8,154 nt of DNA from NCBI GenBank assembly GCA_002325785.1, contig DCSU01000085.1:46531-54684 (forward strand), read 5' to 3'. Each line of letters begins with the position of its first letter. Position 1 is the first letter of the stretch. This document shows, piece after piece, positions 1 through 6,592 of the stretch. A program made the position numbers and the translations under genes. Origin of the DNA: Bacteroidales bacterium UBA1458 (GTDB lineage Bacteria; Bacteroidota; Bacteroidia; Bacteroidales; VadinHA17). The notes under the pieces were generated by a model. It was given only the letters and a program-made list of their open reading frames with translations, had not been told where the DNA came from and searched no databases.

Positions 1-103
1 AAAAAGCAATGGGATGTAACTGTATCCATTGAATTTCAACAATTCCCCTGGTGAGGAGAAGTTGGGGGAGGCAGCTTGCAGATAGGAGGGAGGCAGACCG
101 GTG
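1..103. other. non-coding stretch downstream of pssA
   Basis: No convincing gene is visible here. It lies 3' of the minus-strand pssA stop codon. Positions 46-100 are strongly purine-rich on the plus strand. There is no hairpin followed by a U-tract on the minus strand, so pssA has no obvious terminator here and may be co-transcribed with a gene beyond the left edge. A minus-strand ATG at 29-27 opens a frame that runs off the edge, but fewer than ten codons are visible and it cannot be judged. Confidence 0.5.
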
Positions 104-820
104 CTACGCGTCGCCAGCCGGTGCCCCATGGCGCCGGAGCAGGTTGAAAATAACTGAAATTATGATATAGGCTGCCATGATCAAAGGCAGTGAGGCGAGC
201 TTCAGGATGAGAAGCAGGAGAACTGCAACGGCGGCGAAAAGCCAGCGATCTTCGTTGCCCTTCCATCCCAGGCTGGCGAACTTGAGCGAAAACATTCTTG
301 TATTTATAAGCATCATCACGGCAAGGAAGATCGACAGAAGAGCTATGAACCAGGGCGAACCGGCCATGGCGTCAAAAAGTTGATAATCAGTGTATGCCGA
401 GGCAATCACCACCGACACAACCGTGAAAGCACTTGCCGGCGTGGCCAGTCCCCTGAAGGAGGTTGCCTGTGTGGTATCATTGTTGAACTTTGCAAGCCTC
501 AGAGCCGAGGCAGCAGGGATAAGTGAGGCGATGATGAACGCCGGCACTGAATCAAGCCCGCCTGACGTGAGCAGGTTGAGGACGATGGCGCCGGGAGCAA
601 CACCGAAAGTGACAACGTCAGCGAGACTGTCGAGGTCCTTACCAAGGTCGGAATATGCTTTCAACAGCCGTGCTGCAAAGCCGTCAGAAAAATCGAGCAG
701 TGCCCCGGCCATGATGCAGAAAGCAGCATACTCATTGTAACCATTTATAGCGTAGATAGTTGCGGCAAAGCCCGAGACCAGGTTGAGGAGCGTTATCGAG
801 TTGGGAATGTGTTTTATCAT
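104..820 (-). CDS. pssA: CDP-diacylglycerol--serine O-phosphatidyltransferase (phosphatidylserine synthase)
   Basis: This 238-residue integral membrane enzyme should transfer phosphatidyl from CDP-diacylglycerol to L-serine, giving phosphatidylserine, the precursor of phosphatidylethanolamine. The complete CDP-alcohol phosphotransferase signature is present: D43, D46-G47, A50-R51, G60, D64 and D68 fit DxxDGxxAR-x8-GxxxDxxxD, whose aspartates bind the metal and the CDP group. The N-terminus (MIKHIPNSITLLNLVSGF) is typical of the bacterial type II PssA family. The rest is a run of hydrophobic segments with a basic C-terminal tail. Length is normal for the family. The start is the ATG complementary to 818-820, with no better alternative. 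The gene is transcribed divergently from the HAD gene across a 72-bp gap. A phosphatidylserine decarboxylase is a common partner but is not in this window. PgsA is the main alternative family, but the N-terminus and length favour PssA. Confidence 0.93.
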   Translation of the reverse strand: MIKHIPNSITLLNLVSGFAATIYAINGYNEYAAFCIMAGALLDFSDGFAARLLKAYSDLGKDLDSLADVVTFGVAPGAIVLNLLTSGGLDSVPAFIIASLIPAASALRLAKFNNDTTQATSFRGLATPASAFTVVSVVIASAYTDYQLFDAMAGSPWFIALLSIFLAVMMLINTRMFSLKFASLGWKGNEDRWLFAAVAVLLLLILKLASLPLIMAAYIIISVIFNLLRRHGAPAGDA

Positions 821-874
821 GGCTTATACAGAGGTGGGGTAAAATTACAATATTCCGGACAACTATTATTTGTT

Positions 875-882
875 TATTTTTG
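875..882 (+). promoter_or_regulatory. possible -7 promoter element (TATTTTTG)
   Basis: This octamer matches the Bacteroidota -7 consensus TAnnTTTG exactly and sits in the 72-bp gap between divergent pssA and the HAD gene. No TTG was found at the expected -33 spacing. Transcription starting a few bases downstream would leave only about 5-8 nt before the ATG at 893, so the HAD mRNA would be nearly leaderless. The gap is A/T-rich, so a chance match is possible. On the opposite strand a one-mismatch version (TAATTTTA) lies about 19 nt before the pssA start. Confidence 0.35.
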
Positions 883-892
883 CATCTGGATT

Positions 893-1315
893 ATGAGAGA
901 TCTTACTAATATCAAGATTGCTGTCGACTTTGACGGCACCATTGTGCAGCATGAGTACCCTGCCATCGGTAAGGAGGTGCTCTTTGCCTTTATCACCCTG
1001 AAGGAACTGCAGAAGAGGGGGGCGCTTCTGATACTATGGACATTCCGTACCGGCAGGGAGTTGCAGGAGGCTGTAGACTATTGCAGGCAGAACGGGATTG
1101 AGTTCTACGCGGTCAATAAAAACTATCCGGAGGAGCAGTGGACTGCTGATACGCCGCGCAAGGTGAATGTAGACATCTTCATTGACGACAAGAATGTGGG
1201 AGGCTTTCCGGGCTGGGGTGAGGTTCTGAACATGATTGACCCATGGTCAGAGCGTGAGGAGCAGGCAATGCGTGCCATCAAAACCAGGCGTTTCAGCCTG
1301 TTCGGGAAGAAATAA
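893..1315 (+). CDS. HAD-superfamily hydrolase, BT0820-like
   Basis: This is a small (140-residue) cytoplasmic protein of the haloacid dehalogenase superfamily, probably a phosphatase. Motif I is IAVDFDGT with nucleophile D12 and general acid/base D14. Motif II is the threonine in LLILWTFRTG (T50). The basic residue of motif III is probably K90 in TPRKVNVD, and motif IV is the acidic pair D98-D99 in IFIDDKN. There is no separate cap domain, so it probably acts on an extended or macromolecular substrate, or is controlled by a partner; the substrate cannot be told. I chose ATG 893 over the in-frame ATG at 809: the 28 extra residues show no HAD features, and the earlier start overlaps pssA. No good Shine-Dalgarno is visible. 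The next gene starts 10 bp after the stop, so the two are probably co-transcribed. Confidence 0.82.
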   Translation: MRDLTNIKIAVDFDGTIVQHEYPAIGKEVLFAFITLKELQKRGALLILWTFRTGRELQEAVDYCRQNGIEFYAVNKNYPEEQWTADTPRKVNVDIFIDDKNVGGFPGWGEVLNMIDPWSEREEQAMRAIKTRRFSLFGKK

Positions 1316-1325
1316 GTATCTACGG

Positions 1326-2510
1326 ATGATGAGATTTGAAAACTATAGTGCAGCGTGCGGATTACGGTCCCGGATTTATGGTCATGGCGGCAAACCGCAA
1401 ATAGCTTTTTTACTTATCCTCTTTGTGATTGTGGCAATGATATCATGCTCGGGATCACCGGGCGCGGGCAATGAAAAGCCGGCGGGCTCTTCTGTCAGCA
1501 GCACGGTGGCAGAGACCAGGCCTGTCAAGAGACTCATAGAGGTCCTCTCACCTGCTGACAACTCCACACTTGCATGCACTGACAGAATTATCTTTTCCAT
1601 TGCGTTGGCGGCAGGGCAGCCGAAGGTTGATTCCGTTGAGCTCTGGGTCAACGGTCGGCTGGCCAGTACTCTTTATACCCTGCCGGCAACGGCGGAGCTT
1701 GACCCTGCCGGCACTCCGGGAAGAATAGCACTGCGTGCCGTGGCATACTCCCCGCTCTTCAGGCCGCAGACTATAACGCTTTTTGTATCTGCTCTTTCAG
1801 ACATTACTCCTGTAATATACCGGCATCGTGTGGTAAAGAGCTATCCACATGACCGGAGGGCTTATACCCAGGGACTTGTCTTTGATGACGGGTTCTTCTA
1901 TGAGGGAACCGGGCAGCAGGGCGAATCGTCACTGAGAAAAGTGGAGGTGGAGACAGGCAGGGTGATCAGCCAGGTCAATCTTGACGGCTCGCTCTTCGGT
2001 GAGGGGGTGGCGATGCTCGGCGAACGAATTTATCAGCTCACATGGACCACCAAGGTGGGCTTCGTCTATGAGAAAGCAACACTGAAGCAGATCAACCGGA
2101 TCTACTATCAGACACAGGGATGGGGGCTCACAACAATGGGCGACAGCCTGGTGATGAGTGACGGGACTAACGTGATCTGGTTTCTCGACCCTGATTTCAA
2201 CGTACTCTCCTCGGTTGAGGTATGGGATAACAAGGGGCTGGTTGATAATCTCAATGAGCTTGAAATGATTGACGGTGAATTATGGGCAAACATCTGGCAG
2301 ACAGACAAGATAGCCCGTATAGACCCGCTGTCAGGCAAGGTACTGGGGTATGTGGAACTAAACAACCTGCTGCCCCGCGAAGAGCGTTCACAGGAGACTG
2401 ACGTGCTCAACGGAATAGCCTGGGATGCAGGGCATAGACGCCTGTTTGTTACCGGCAAGTACTGGCCCCTCCTCTTTGAAATCACTGTCGCTCCGCTAAC
2501 CCGCAACTGA
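1326..2510 (+). CDS. glutaminyl-peptide cyclotransferase (plant-type glutaminyl cyclase) with N-terminal Ig-like region, predicted lipoprotein
   Basis: The C-terminal part (residues about 171-394) belongs to the papaya-type glutaminyl cyclase family (Glu_cyclase_2), a five-bladed beta-propeller that turns N-terminal glutamine into pyroglutamate. Diagnostic stretches are YTQGLVFDDGFFYEGTGQ, GEGVAMLGERIYQLTW, LNELEMIDGELWANIWQ and LNGIAWDAGHRRLFVTGKYW. E193 in FYEGTG aligns by motif with the catalytic glutamate of papaya QC (FESTG). The N-terminus has a hydrophobic segment (about 26-40) ending in AMISC, an imperfect lipobox with C41 as the probable lipidated residue, so the enzyme should act in the periplasm or at the outer membrane. 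Residues about 65-165 (IEVLSPADNST..., VELWVNG...) look like an Ig-like beta-sandwich. I chose the ATG at 1326 (1329 is equally possible), just after the HAD stop. An in-frame ATG at 1236 lies inside the HAD gene and adds 30 residues unlike a signal peptide. Confidence 0.88.
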   Translation: MMRFENYSAACGLRSRIYGHGGKPQIAFLLILFVIVAMISCSGSPGAGNEKPAGSSVSSTVAETRPVKRLIEVLSPADNSTLACTDRIIFSIALAAGQPKVDSVELWVNGRLASTLYTLPATAELDPAGTPGRIALRAVAYSPLFRPQTITLFVSALSDITPVIYRHRVVKSYPHDRRAYTQGLVFDDGFFYEGTGQQGESSLRKVEVETGRVISQVNLDGSLFGEGVAMLGERIYQLTWTTKVGFVYEKATLKQINRIYYQTQGWGLTTMGDSLVMSDGTNVIWFLDPDFNVLSSVEVWDNKGLVDNLNELEMIDGELWANIWQTDKIARIDPLSGKVLGYVELNNLLPREERSQETDVLNGIAWDAGHRRLFVTGKYWPLLFEITVAPLTRN

Positions 2511-2583
2511 TCAGTTCTGCGGGCATCTTCATGTTGAAAACGTGTTAATAAACCCGGGCAAAATGTTTACAATAACATACAGG

Positions 2584-2597
2584 GCCGGATATCCGGC
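2584..2597. repeat. perfect 14-bp palindrome upstream of parA, candidate operator
   Basis: GCCGGATATCCGGC is a perfect inverted repeat with two 7-bp arms and no spacer. It ends 14 bp before the parA -7 element and so covers the place where a -33 element would be. With no loop and no following U-tract it is a poor terminator. A dimeric regulator-binding site is the simplest reading, but no known operator was recognised and it does not resemble parS. Its role is unproven. Confidence 0.5.
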
Positions 2598-2611
2598 ATA
2601 GGCATTAGTTG

Positions 2612-2619
2612 TAAATTTG
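2612..2619 (+). promoter_or_regulatory. -7 element of the parAB promoter (TAAATTTG)
   Basis: This is an exact match to the Bacteroidota -7 consensus TAnnTTTG, 32 bp upstream of the parA ATG, in the 141-bp gap after the glutaminyl cyclase gene. The position gives a leader of about 25-30 nt. No TTG is seen at the usual -33 spacing; the palindrome at 2584-2597 lies there instead. The rest of the gap (2511-2583) holds only a weak inverted repeat, ATGTT/AACAT at 2563-2578. Confidence 0.6.
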
Positions 2620-2651
2620 AAACTCATTAAATTAAGGAAAAAAGGGATCAT

Positions 2652-3431
2652 ATGTCAAGGATAATTGCACTTGCCAATCAGAAGGGAGGAGTAGGAAAGA
2701 CGACTACGGCAATCAATCTGGCCGCAAGCCTGGCAGCGCTTGAAAAGAAGGTACTTATTGTTGATGCCGACCCGCAGGCTAACGCCACCTCGGGTGTAGG
2801 CATTGATGCAAAACAGGTTAAGCTGACAGTATACGACTGCCTGATTGACGGGGCCAATCCCCGCGAGGCAGTGATGTCATGCAGCATAGAACATCTCTCG
2901 ATCATACCCTCGAATATTGACCTGGTGGGTGCTGAGATAGAGATGCTGGAGAGGCCCGAGAGGGAGAAGACCCTCAAGAAGGTGCTTGCGGGCATTGCTT
3001 CCGATTACGATTATATTCTCATCGACTGCTCGCCGTCGCTCGGTCTGCTCACTGTCAACGCGCTCACCGCCGCTGACTCGGTGATAATACCTGTGCAGTG
3101 TGAGTACTTCGCACTTGAGGGGCTGGGCAAGCTGCTCAACACTATCAAGATAATTCAGACGAACCTTAATCCGGCGCTGGAGATAGAGGGTTTTCTTCTG
3201 ACGATGTATGACTCACGCCTGCGTCTTGCAAACCAGGTGGTGGATGAGGTCACCCGTCACTTTCAGCAGATGGTATTCAATACTATCATCCAGCGAAACG
3301 TCAAGCTTTCAGAGGCTCCCAGCTACGGGCAGCCAGCCATACTCTACGATGCCGAATCGAGAGGTACGGTGAACTATCTCAACCTGGCCCGTGAACTGCT
3401 CGAGAGGGTGGAGGCCAGGCAGAAGAATTAA
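2652..3431 (+). CDS. parA: chromosome-partitioning ATPase ParA (Soj family)
   Basis: This 259-residue cytoplasmic ATPase dimerises on ATP, binds the nucleoid non-specifically, and drives movement of ParB-parS complexes. The deviant Walker A is KGGVGKTT (11-18) with signature lysine K11 and P-loop K16. Switch I/Walker A' is VDADPQANAT (37-46, D40). Walker B is ILIDCSPS with D125. The later PVQCEYFALEGL and NVKLSEAPSYGQP stretches are characteristic of Soj-type chromosomal ParA. It lacks the N-terminal helix-turn-helix of type Ia plasmid ParA proteins, so it is a short, type Ib-like protein. It is 17 bp ahead of parB and surely shares its transcript. The start at 2652 follows an AAGG-containing purine-rich leader and puts the P-loop at the usual distance from the N-terminus. 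Cell-division ATPases MinD and MipZ are alternatives, but the ParB neighbour settles it. Confidence 0.96.
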   Translation: MSRIIALANQKGGVGKTTTAINLAASLAALEKKVLIVDADPQANATSGVGIDAKQVKLTVYDCLIDGANPREAVMSCSIEHLSIIPSNIDLVGAEIEMLERPEREKTLKKVLAGIASDYDYILIDCSPSLGLLTVNALTAADSVIIPVQCEYFALEGLGKLLNTIKIIQTNLNPALEIEGFLLTMYDSRLRLANQVVDEVTRHFQQMVFNTIIQRNVKLSEAPSYGQPAILYDAESRGTVNYLNLARELLERVEARQKN

Positions 3432-3448
3432 TAACCGCTATCCGCACA

Positions 3449-4336
3449 ATGAACACAGCCAAAAAGAGCCCGCTGGGCAGAGGCCTCGGCGCCCTGATTG
3501 ATGGTGTTGAGAAAGAGGCACTGGAGAGGAAGGTTGAGGCCAACCTCCAGATTGATATCAATTCCATTGACGTCAACCCCTTTCAGCCGCGTACAAGGTT
3601 CGACAGCCAGTCGCTCGAAGAACTTGCTGCTTCCATCCGCCAGGTGGGAATCGTGGTACCCCTCACTGTAAGGGAGACACCCGAAGGACGTTACCAGCTC
3701 ATTGCCGGTGAACGCAGGCTTCGCGCTGCGAGAATGGCAGGCCTAACCCATGTGCCGGCATACATCCGTACAGCTGATGACACGGCTATGCTTGAGATGG
3801 CGCTCGTGGAGAATATTCAGAGAGAAGATCTTGATGCTATCGAGGTGGCCATCACCTACCAGCGCCTCATAGAAGAGTGCAGTCTCACCCAGGAGCAGCT
3901 TAGCGACAGGGTGGGCAAACAACGCTCAACCGTAGCCAACTATATGCGACTGCTGCGCCTGCCTGCCGAGATACAGCTCGGCATCCGCAACAGAAACCTC
4001 TCCATGGGCCATGCCCGCACCCTGGTTAATATTGAAGACCCCGGGAAACAGATCAACATATTTTATCATATAATTGAGGAAGACCTGTCAGTAAGGGCAA
4101 CAGAGGAGCTGGTGAGGCATCTCCAGAGTCCATCCGTGAAAGACCCCGTAAAGGTGGAAAAGAAAAAAAGGCTCAAAACTGAGTTTGATGAACTCGCCAG
4201 GCAGCTCAGCAGCCTGTTCCGGTCTGAAGTACAGTTCCGCATCAATGACAAGGGAAGAGGCAAAATCGTCATCCCCTTTGATGACAGCGATGAGATGGAG
4301 CGCATAATCGCATTGCTCGATAAACTTAACAGGTAA
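3449..4336 (+). CDS. parB: chromosome-partitioning protein ParB (Spo0J family), CTP-dependent clamp
   Basis: This 295-residue protein binds parS centromere sites near the replication origin, spreads as a CTP-dependent sliding clamp and stimulates ParA. The N-terminal KKSPLGRGLGALI (5-17) is the conserved basic segment that contacts ParA. The N-domain carries the CTP-binding motifs: PFQPR (44-48), GERRLRA (87-93) and ENIQR (121-125). The parS-binding helix-turn-helix is around 146-167 (LTQEQLSDRVGKQRSTVANYMRLLRLP). After a variable linker with a KKKRLK stretch, the C-terminal dimerisation domain ends with IVIPFDDSDEMERIIALLDKLN. All motifs look intact and the length is normal. The gene follows parA by 17 bp. 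A terminator-like hairpin begins 15 bp after its stop codon. No consensus parS is seen in parAB itself; a degenerate match lies in mltD (5728-5741). Confidence 0.96.
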   Translation: MNTAKKSPLGRGLGALIDGVEKEALERKVEANLQIDINSIDVNPFQPRTRFDSQSLEELAASIRQVGIVVPLTVRETPEGRYQLIAGERRLRAARMAGLTHVPAYIRTADDTAMLEMALVENIQREDLDAIEVAITYQRLIEECSLTQEQLSDRVGKQRSTVANYMRLLRLPAEIQLGIRNRNLSMGHARTLVNIEDPGKQINIFYHIIEEDLSVRATEELVRHLQSPSVKDPVKVEKKKRLKTEFDELARQLSSLFRSEVQFRINDKGRGKIVIPFDDSDEMERIIALLDKLNR

Positions 4337-4341
4337 TTAGT

Positions 4342-4349
4342 TATATTTG
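4342..4349 (+). promoter_or_regulatory. -7 promoter element upstream of the DUF5683 gene (TATATTTG)
   Basis: This is an exact match to the Bacteroidota TAnnTTTG consensus, 5 bp after the parB stop and 25 bp before the TTG start of the DUF5683 gene. A TTG at 4313-4315 is too far (26 bp) to be a standard -33 element. If used, transcription would begin at about 4353-4356, at or inside the 5' arm of the hairpin at 4352-4372. That hairpin would then lie at the very 5' end of the new mRNA or not form fully. Confidence 0.45.
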
Positions 4350-4351
4350 CC

Positions 4352-4376
4352 GGCAAACACTAAATGTTTGCCTTTT
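4352..4376 (+). terminator. terminator-like hairpin after parB, touching the DUF5683 start
   Basis: GGCAAACA (4352-4359) and TGTTTGCC (4365-4372) form a perfect 8-bp stem around a 5-nt loop, CTAAA. TTTT follows at 4373-4376. This has the shape of an intrinsic terminator for parAB, although a four-base U-tract is short. It ends inside the apparent TTG start codon of the next gene (4375-4377), so it might act instead as an attenuator or as a structure limiting translation initiation. Confidence 0.6.
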
Positions 4377-5004
4377 GGAGCTGTTCAGCAAAATAGCATT
4401 CCTGCTTGTTTTTTCATCTGTAATGACCTGCGGTACACTGGCACAGGACACAATTCCTGTCAGGAAAGAGAGGGTCCGCAGCTATATTATTGACCCGGTC
4501 AGATCAACAATGTATGCGGCAGCCCTTCCCGGCCTTGGCCAGATATACAACCGCAAGTACTGGAAGGTGCCCATAGTATATGCAGGCTTCGGAGCACTGG
4601 GTTATGCAGTCACCTTTAATACCAAAAATTACAACGAGTTAATAACAGCTTACCAGGATTTCAAAGATATCATACCAGAGACTGACAGCTATCTTGATCT
4701 GCTTGTAAATCAGGACCCCACTGAGTATGACCCCGTTCTTCACCCGGAGACCTACAACCCCTCAACGGAAGCATGGGTGAGTACCACACTGCTCAACGGG
4801 GTTGATTATTACCGCAAATTCCGCGACCTGTCTTATATCGGCATAGCAGCCTGGTATCTTTTCACTATCATCGATGCCCACGTTGATGGAAGCCTCTTCG
4901 ACTATGATATAAGTGATGACCTGAATGCCTCCGTGCTCCCTGTATCCAGATCATTTGCCGGCTTATCACCGGGAATCACCATTGCAATTACAAGAAATTT
5001 CTAA
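4375..5004 (+). CDS. DUF5683 family membrane protein
   Basis: The function is unknown. Proteins of this family sit between parB and mltD across much of the Bacteroidota. The 209-residue product begins with a plausible signal peptide (hydrophobic about 7-17, likely cleavage after GTLA at 23). The family core follows at about 43-82: RSTMYAAALPGLGQIYNRKYWKVPIVYAGFGALGYAVTF, of which about 65-81 is a probable membrane segment. A second hydrophobic stretch at about 154-167 leads into the conserved DAHVDGSLFDYD. The start is uncertain. No in-frame ATG lies upstream, and the first internal ATG (4423) would remove the signal peptide, so I chose TTG 4375. An out-of-frame ATG at 4364 would fit only with a one-base change in the T run at 4373-4376. 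mltD starts 6 bp after the stop, so the two are almost certainly co-expressed. A link to envelope remodelling is inference from context. Confidence 0.82.
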   Translation: MELFSKIAFLLVFSSVMTCGTLAQDTIPVRKERVRSYIIDPVRSTMYAAALPGLGQIYNRKYWKVPIVYAGFGALGYAVTFNTKNYNELITAYQDFKDIIPETDSYLDLLVNQDPTEYDPVLHPETYNPSTEAWVSTTLLNGVDYYRKFRDLSYIGIAAWYLFTIIDAHVDGSLFDYDISDDLNASVLPVSRSFAGLSPGITIAITRNF

Positions 5005-5010
5005 AAACTG

Positions 5011-6579
5011 ATGAAGATGAATCTTAGAATAATAATCCTTCCGCTTTTCTTTACCCTCTTTAATCTCTCTGTATCTGCAGTTAACGACACCATAATAATA
5101 AGAAATGATGATTCTACCGAACGCATAGAGAGTGATCTTGACAGCCTGCTCAACAACTGGTTCATCCAGATGTCTGTAGCCAGGGCTGAGTTCACTCCGG
5201 GTGATTCAACCATTGCCGAGTTCAGCGACAGCGTCTATAAGGACCGCATTGGCAGGATTAATTCCGTCATTCTCCTGCCTTATAATAATATCATCAGAAG
5301 CCATATCCATGTCTATACCCAGAGAAAACTTGACAGGTTCCAGGTCATGCTTGGGCTGCAGGATTACTATTTCCCCATGATAGAAGATATCTTTGACTAC
5401 TATGGCCTCCCGGTGGAGCTCAAATATATGGCTGTCATTGAATCTGCCCTCAATCCAAATGCAGTCAGCCGGGCAGGTGCCACAGGCCTCTGGCAGTTCA
5501 TGTACAGCACCGGACGCATGTACGGACTGACAATCAATTCGGTGGTAGACGAGCGTCGTGACCCGGTGAAGGCGACACATGCCGCCGCCAGGTATCTGAA
5601 AGATCTTCATGGAATATATCACGACTGGATACTGGTCATTGCAGCCTATAACTGCGGGCCGGGAAACGTCAACAAAGCTATTCGGCGTTCAGGCAACCGC
5701 AAGGATTACTGGGAGATATACTATCGTCTTCCACGTGAGACCCGTGGTTACATCCCTCAGTATGTGGCTGCTGCCTATGCAATGAACTATTACCGTGAGC
5801 ACAAGATCACCCCGGTGCAGATAAACCTGCCCCTGGCCATCGATACGGTCATGATCTCACAGGACATCCATCTTGAGCAGATAGCGGCAGTGCTGGACCT
5901 GCCTCTTGAGGAACTCAGGGCCATGAACCCGCAGTACCGCACCGGCCTTGTTCCAGGCAAAAGCAAGCCCAGTGCCATCACACTCCCCGTTGACCGGCTG
6001 GGCGACTTCATCGCAATGACAGACACCATCACCGGGTACAGGAAAGAGCAGTACCTCACCAGGGTCAACCAGACCTCCATGCCGGTACAGTCGGCCTACA
6101 GTCCACCGAATGCCCAGGGTAAAACAGGCCTTACATATGTGGTTAAGGACGGCGATAACCTGGGGTTCATCTCAGAATGGTATGATGTGGGTCTCTCAGA
6201 CCTGAGATACTGGAATAATATCTATCGCAATACCATCAAGATAGGGCAGAAGCTTACCATATATGTTGATCCGGCCAAAGCCGACAGGTACAGCAAGATC
6301 AATTCAATGAGCTTCGCTGACAAACAGAAGCTGGAAGGAAAGGTCACAGCTTCAGTCTCCGGAGCAAACCTGGCAACGTCAGGAGCTTCCACTGCCTCAT
6401 CGTCAGCTTCGTCTGACACCGCATTTGACTTCTATACCGTCCGGTACGGTGACACCGTGTGGGATATTGCCAAGAAGTTTGAAGGGGTATCTGCCACTGA
6501 CATTTTGAGACTGAACAATATCTCCGATGCTTCCAGGATTCAGGTGGGACAGAAGCTGAGGATCAGGAAAAAAAGCTGA
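5011..6579 (+). CDS. mltD: membrane-bound lytic murein transglycosylase D-like, with LysM modules
   Basis: This 522-residue envelope enzyme should cleave the MurNAc-GlcNAc bond of peptidoglycan with formation of 1,6-anhydro-MurNAc. A signal peptide covers about 1-23 (cleavage near SVSA) and has no lipobox, so unlike E. coli MltD it is probably not a lipoprotein. The SLT family 1 domain spans about 120-260. The catalytic glutamate is E144 in MAVIESALNPNAVS, followed by GATGLWQFM (156-164), AAYNCGPGNV (211-220) and the LPRETRGYIPQY stretch (240-251). Residues about 285-330 (LEQIAAVLDLPLEELRAMNPQYR...) resemble a divergent LysM. Clear LysM modules lie at about 374-421 and 474-520, separated by a Ser/Ala-rich linker (about 447-471); they bind glycan GlcNAc units. 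It lies 6 bp after the DUF5683 gene and 13 bp before the SGNH gene, suggesting one transcript. Confidence 0.93.
   Translation: MKMNLRIIILPLFFTLFNLSVSAVNDTIIIRNDDSTERIESDLDSLLNNWFIQMSVARAEFTPGDSTIAEFSDSVYKDRIGRINSVILLPYNNIIRSHIHVYTQRKLDRFQVMLGLQDYYFPMIEDIFDYYGLPVELKYMAVIESALNPNAVSRAGATGLWQFMYSTGRMYGLTINSVVDERRDPVKATHAAARYLKDLHGIYHDWILVIAAYNCGPGNVNKAIRRSGNRKDYWEIYYRLPRETRGYIPQYVAAAYAMNYYREHKITPVQINLPLAIDTVMISQDIHLEQIAAVLDLPLEELRAMNPQYRTGLVPGKSKPSAITLPVDRLGDFIAMTDTITGYRKEQYLTRVNQTSMPVQSAYSPPNAQGKTGLTYVVKDGDNLGFISEWYDVGLSDLRYWNNIYRNTIKIGQKLTIYVDPAKADRYSKINSMSFADKQKLEGKVTASVSGANLATSGASTASSSASSDTAFDFYTVRYGDTVWDIAKKFEGVSATDILRLNNISDASRIQVGQKLRIRKKS
5728..5741. other. degenerate parS-like site inside mltD
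   Basis: CTTCCACGTGAGAC agrees with the widely conserved chromosomal parS core GTTCCACGTGGAAC at 11 of 14 positions, including the central TTCCACGTG; the right arm differs at two bases. It lies about 1.4 kb downstream of parB, and parS sites usually cluster near parAB and the origin. It also encodes L240-T244 of the conserved LPRETR stretch of the transglycosylase, so the protein alone may explain it. Low confidence. Confidence 0.2.
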
Positions 6580-6592
6580 ATAATAATTAACT

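Noticed and set aside
1..29. Possible start of a second minus-strand gene at the left edge (ATG at 29-27)
   Set aside because: Fewer than ten codons are visible, which is too little to support a gene call.
118..137. GC-rich hairpin (CCGGTGCC / GGCGCCGG, loop CCAT) near the 3' end of pssA, considered as a terminator
   Set aside because: It lies inside the pssA coding sequence, has a mismatch when read on the pssA strand, and no U-tract follows.
390..740. 116-codon plus-strand open frame opposite pssA
   Set aside because: It is antisense to the CDP-alcohol phosphotransferase core and has low-complexity Ala/Ser composition with no family features.
1236..1325. Longer start for the glutaminyl cyclase gene at ATG 1236
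   Set aside because: It lies inside the HAD gene in another frame and adds 30 residues that do not look like a signal peptide. The ATG at 1326 gives a hydrophobic export signal and normal operon spacing.
2108..2506. 132-codon minus-strand open frame opposite the glutaminyl cyclase gene
   Set aside because: The sense strand encodes well-conserved propeller motifs. The antisense product is Ser/Arg-rich and unrecognisable.
2505..2516. Palindrome AACTGATCAGTT over the stop codon of the glutaminyl cyclase gene
   Set aside because: It has no natural loop and no following U-tract, and half of it is coding. A terminator cannot be supported, although a weak transcript end is not excluded.
5206..5622. 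138-codon minus-strand open frame opposite mltD
   Set aside because: It is antisense to the conserved catalytic domain of MltD, has no recognisable domain, and is best explained as a shadow of the real gene.
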